DNA of 55,526 bases from Mediterraneibacter agrestimuris (GTDB taxonomy: Bacteria; Bacillota; Clostridia; Lachnospirales; Lachnospiraceae): the NCBI RefSeq assembly GCF_943193195.1, contig NZ_CALPDG010000023.1, positions 1-55,526 on the forward strand. Reading direction: 5' to 3'. Under the pieces are notes generated by a model, which worked only from the letters and a program-made list of their open reading frames with translations, had not been told where the DNA came from and did not search any database. The number at the start of each line of letters is the position of its first letter. Position 1 is the first letter of the stretch. Below, one piece after another: positions 53,033-55,526 of this stretch. The translations under genes were made by a program, and so were the position numbers.

Positions 53033-53275
53033 TCAAAATGAGGAGTTTCTTTCTTGCCACAATGACAATTTTCCCACCATGATTTCTGAGTACCGCACAA
53101 AACTAATCAGTAAAGAAATCTTACGAAAAAACCTAGATGAATTATATGAAGCGATGGATCAAAGCCAAAACTCTCAACAGTGTTGAGAGAATTTCAAAAA
53201 TAAAATCTGAAATAGTAGCCATGGAATGTAATCATTCTGTGGCTGCTGCTATTTTACAGAAAGGAGTCGCCACAC
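53033..53275. other. Short open frame of unknown origin before the relaxase remnant
   Basis: A frame reading MISEYRTKLISKEILRKNLD... ends at 53186 after about 35 codons and is not recognised. A hairpin ctcaacagtgttgag (about 53171-53185) overlaps its end. Confidence 0.25.
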
Positions 53276-53493
53276 ATGGCAATCTTAAGACTAAAACCCC
53301 GCCATGCCAGCGATGAGCAAAATATTGCCGCTGTGCTGACAGAGCGTATTGATTACGGCAAAAACCCGGAGAAAACAGACGACGCCTACTGGTCACTGGC
53401 TACCAGTGTTCCCCGGAAACAGTCTGGCAGGAATTTGCCGTTTCTAAACAGATCTACACCGCCACCACCGGGTGCAGGTGTACCCCTGATTAG
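53276..53493 (+). pseudogene. Relaxase (Tn1549-type MobP), N-terminal fragment with frameshift
   Basis: AAAGGAG precedes ATG 53276. The first 37 codons (MAILRLKPRHASDEQN, YGKNPEKTDD) match the start of conjugative-element relaxases. One base seems lost near 53383; the next frame then continues LLVTGYQCSPETVWQEFAVS, KQIYTATTG to a stop at 53493. The rest of the relaxase is absent. Confidence 0.75.
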
Positions 53494-53526
53494 AACTATC
53501 CATTTCCCTACAGTCCCAGCAAAAGG

Positions 53527-53880
53527 TTATATGAAGTTATCATTATTCCATTTAGTTTTGTTTCTATCTACAAGAAGTTCAATGAAACTCTCAGCTAATT
53601 TAACATCTGCTTGATTGCACAGATATAATTTTTCTAAAATATTAAGTGGAACATTACTAGGGTGCATACTTCCCATAAGTAAATAATCAGGTGTAACTTT
53701 TAATACATCGCATAAATTGATAAAAATATCCATACTTGGTTTTTGTTTTCCGGTTTCAATAGAAGACATATGATTTGTAGAAATATCTAGTAATTCAGCT
53801 AATTCTATCTGCTTTATTTTTAATTCTTTACGGCGAAGTTTAATTCGATATCCCATATCTATATAATGTTGATTCAACAT
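53527..53880 (-). CDS. Xre family transcriptional regulator
   Basis: 117 residues. A full helix-turn-helix: GYRIKLRRKELKIKQIELAE, LLDISTNHMSSIETGKQKPS, then INLCDVLKVTPDYLLMGS. The tail (about 80-117) is helical. AAGGAGATG before ATG 53880 on the minus strand sets the start; the open frame to 53934 has no ribosome site. It lies divergent from agrDB, 640 bases away, so it may control that module, though a transposase remnant lies between. It is AT-rich like agrDB and unlike the core genes. Confidence 0.85.
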   Translation of the reverse strand: MLNQHYIDMGYRIKLRRKELKIKQIELAELLDISTNHMSSIETGKQKPSMDIFINLCDVLKVTPDYLLMGSMHPSNVPLNILEKLYLCNQADVKLAESFIELLVDRNKTKWNNDNFI

Positions 53881-54074
53881 AATCATCTCCTTTTTTATTA
53901 TGATAATAGGCATTTGACAAATTCCTAAAACCATTGATTTTACTGGATTTTCTTACTTGATTTATATAAATTCATTGGAGATTCACCCTCTTTCTTTCAA
54001 CTACTTTCAGAACATTTTGAGTTAGAAAATTTTATCCTACCTGTCTAAATGTTCCTTTCTCTTGATATGAAGTA

Positions 54075-54285
54075 TTGTGGAATTACCAGAGAAAAGACCG
54101 TACAGGCCGCATCAAGTGGGTCTGTCCCAAAATGCATTGCCATAAAAGCTGAATCTGCGATTGCGATAATCCCTACAATACTGCCAAAAACGGAAAGGCA
54201 TCTTATACCTATGAGAATATGAATTTATACATGCTTCCTGATATCCAGTGTGATTCCAAAGAATGGAATGATACTTTTATAATAA
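54075..54285 (+). pseudogene. IS transposase remnant
   Basis: About 70 codons with an in-frame stop near 54152: YQRKDRTGRIKWVCPKMHCH, then CDCDNPYNTAKNGKASYTYE, NMNLYMLPDIQCDSKEW. These match the zinc-ribbon-like middle of DDE transposases in clostridial insertion sequences. No ends or start remain. The other parts of 53881-54519 hold no gene. Confidence 0.6.
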
Positions 54286-54450
54286 CAATTTTGAAATGAG
54301 ATACAAAGAATGTATGAAAGAAGAATTCTTTTATAGTTTGATTCTTTATTGAAATAAAAAATTATTTTTCTGTGTGAGATTGAGTCTAAGCATGAAATAT
54401 ATAGAAAAAAACCAAAAAAATAATAAATATATCAATTCATGATGGAAGTA

Positions 54451-54478
54451 TTGATTTAACGAAAAATATGTTTATTAT
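54451..54478 (+). promoter_or_regulatory. agrD promoter with inverted repeat
   Basis: TTGATT (54451-54456), a 16-base spacer and TATTAT (54473-54478). An inverted repeat atcaat/attgat (about 54431-54455) overlaps the -35 box and may be an operator. Confidence 0.45.
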
Positions 54479-54519
54479 GAAATTAGAAAAATATAACATC
54501 TATCAAGGAGGGAGTTAAA

Positions 54520-54672
54520 ATGAAAGAAAATAAACTCTTAAATAATGTAGCTAAAGGTGTAGGTAAGGTGTTAAATAATGTATTGAAAATAGAAGCAAAT
54601 ACAACATCTTGTGTAGTAGTATATCAACCTAAAGCACCAAAAAAACTTGAAGAACTTAGGAAAGAAAAATGA
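54520..54672 (+). CDS. agrD: AgrD-like cyclic autoinducer peptide precursor
   Basis: 50 residues. AAGGAGGGAG stands 7 bases before ATG 54520. The three AgrD parts are visible: an amphipathic N-terminal leader (LLNNVAKGVGKVLNNVLK), a Cys-containing core (NTTSCVVVY) and an acidic/charged C-terminal recognition tail (APKKLEELRKEK) that parallels the VPKELTQLHE tail of S. aureus AgrD. By analogy the mature signal would be a five-residue ring closed between Cys31 and Tyr35 (CVVVY) with a short exocyclic tail such as TTS. The gene is too short for most ORF cut-offs. Its stop overlaps the agrB start (ATGA), so the pair is translationally coupled. Confidence 0.85.
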   Translation: MKENKLLNNVAKGVGKVLNNVLKIEANTTSCVVVYQPKAPKKLEELRKEK

Positions 54673-55256
54673 TTTTTAGATGTTCTGAAATAATAACGAA
54701 CTGGTTAATAGATAATGGCGTTATAGATAAAAAGGACTATGATTTATATTTTTATGGTTCGTATACTTTATTAATATCTGTGTCACCACTATTTTTAACA
54801 TTGATAATTGGAGTATTTATGGGATTGGCAATTAATGGTTTGTTAGTTATCATTCCATTCATATTGGTTAGAAAATATAGTGGGGGATATCATGCTAGCA
54901 GCCCTAAAATATGTTTGTTTTCTTCAATTTTATTATTGGTTATGTGTATATGGTTATCAGATAATATAGGATGTAAAGATTTAGCTATATTTTTTCTTTT
55001 TTCAAATCTTATTTTAATGATTATTAGTCCTGTTGATTCACAAAATTATAGGTTAGATGAGGAACAAAAAAAACGATACAGAAGAACCGTTTTCCATTTG
55101 CTTATAATATTAAACATAGTGATTGTTGGTTTGCATATATTTCAAATGTATACAGCAGTAATTTGTATTTCATTGGGAATTGTTTTATCTGCATTCCTAC
55201 AAATACCATATCTCGGAGCAAAACTTATAGAGTGTTTGAAGGTAGAGTTGTTGTGA
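54669..55256 (+). CDS. agrB: AgrB-like peptide processing membrane protease
   Basis: 195 residues with about six hydrophobic segments. The catalytic pair of AgrB is present: His75 in RKYSGGYHA and Cys82 in KICLFSS, the same 7-residue spacing as His77/Cys84 in S. aureus AgrB. It cuts the C-terminal tail from AgrD and makes the thiolactone ring. Its ATG overlaps the agrD stop. No agrC or agrA follows before the window end, unlike the complete agr operon. Confidence 0.92.
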   Translation: MIFRCSEIITNWLIDNGVIDKKDYDLYFYGSYTLLISVSPLFLTLIIGVFMGLAINGLLVIIPFILVRKYSGGYHASSPKICLFSSILLLVMCIWLSDNIGCKDLAIFFLFSNLILMIISPVDSQNYRLDEEQKKRYRRTVFHLLIILNIVIVGLHIFQMYTAVICISLGIVLSAFLQIPYLGAKLIECLKVELL

Positions 55257-55526
55257 AATAGATACTTCTCCAAATAATGCGGGATCGGCTAATGCCAATT
55301 TCTACCCATTTTAAAGAGAAATAGAGATACCCTGGATTGGTTTGTCCACAATGGGAAAAGAATATTAATCAAACGGGTGATTTTTGAGAAATATCTTTTA
55401 AGCGCAGAAACTATTTAATCAAGACGGTAAGACAAATGCATGAGTAAATCTTGAGTTTCCGCAAACTGCAACTGAAAAGTGAATATGCCTGCCCAAAGCA
55501 CCAATCTGCCAAATTTTTGAGAAATA
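55257..55526. other. Gene-free right end
   Basis: 270 bases with stop codons in all frames I read and no recognised protein or RNA. It may be further remnant DNA. Confidence 0.4.

Noticed and set aside
1-55526. CRISPR arrays or rRNA genes
   Set aside because: No regularly spaced direct repeats and no rRNA-like sequence were seen.

Overview
The window looks like chromosomal DNA of a gut Lachnospiraceae (Firmicutes, Clostridia). AT-rich intergenic DNA, AGGAGG-type ribosome sites, DUF6465/DUF6106-type proteins, an adenosylcobalamin riboswitch in front of an ECF S component, and large serine recombinase elements with TnpW and a small sigma factor all fit. A Mediterraneibacter/Ruminococcus gnavus or Blautia relative is likely; the species cannot be fixed from sequence reading alone.

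Layout. 1-4,000: right part of an integrative element (orphan winged-helix protein, sigma-70-like factor, GC-rich structured non-coding stretch, TnpW, large serine recombinase), ending on the 3' half of a tRNA-Asn gene. 4,000-7,640: a 3.6-kb islet between two 62-bp copies of that tRNA half. It carries an AlbA/HATPase regulator-like protein with an internal deletion and a full-length GmrSD-like (DUF262 + DUF1524) protein, probably a type IV restriction/phage-defence gene. 8,100-9,314: cobalamin riboswitch, DUF4430 protein and ECF S component. 9,426-10,240: promoter, six tRNAs (Glu, Thr, Met, Asp, Val, Leu) and a terminator. 10,535-12,535: Y-family polymerase plus partner. 12,659-17,730: pgi, an ABC exporter pair, an RluA-type pseudouridine synthase and a GntR regulator.

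18,230-20,340 is a graveyard: a Crp/Fnr gene cut by a MobA fragment, a flavin-fold protein, the tail of a GH78 rhamnosidase and an Xre remnant. 20,391-25,378 holds an unusual set: a large FeS/flavin oxidoreductase, HypA, a DUF5692-type membrane protein and an RpiB-like isomerase, with no hydrogenase in sight. 25,553-31,064 holds a Cof phosphatase, glmM, a DUF6465 protein, a sirtuin, a membrane protein and a PucR/CdaR-type regulator. 31,252-36,496 is an alpha-galactoside region (UgpC/MsmK ATPase, AraC regulator, GH36, YczE-like protein). 36,682-41,703 is a BmpA/NupABC-type nucleoside importer. 41,902-50,403 is a LacI-controlled maltodextrin-type locus (two permeases, binding protein, a frameshifted ChaN-like gene, an esterase, a GH13 enzyme). 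It lacks its own ATPase, which the UgpC/MsmK protein could supply.

The right end (52,200-55,526) is accessory DNA again: a LytTR-domain remnant, a broken acetyltransferase, a frameshifted relaxase fragment, an Xre regulator, a transposase remnant and an intact two-gene agrD-agrB peptide-signal module. The 50-residue AgrD is missed by ordinary ORF length cut-offs. No AgrC kinase or AgrA regulator is in the window.
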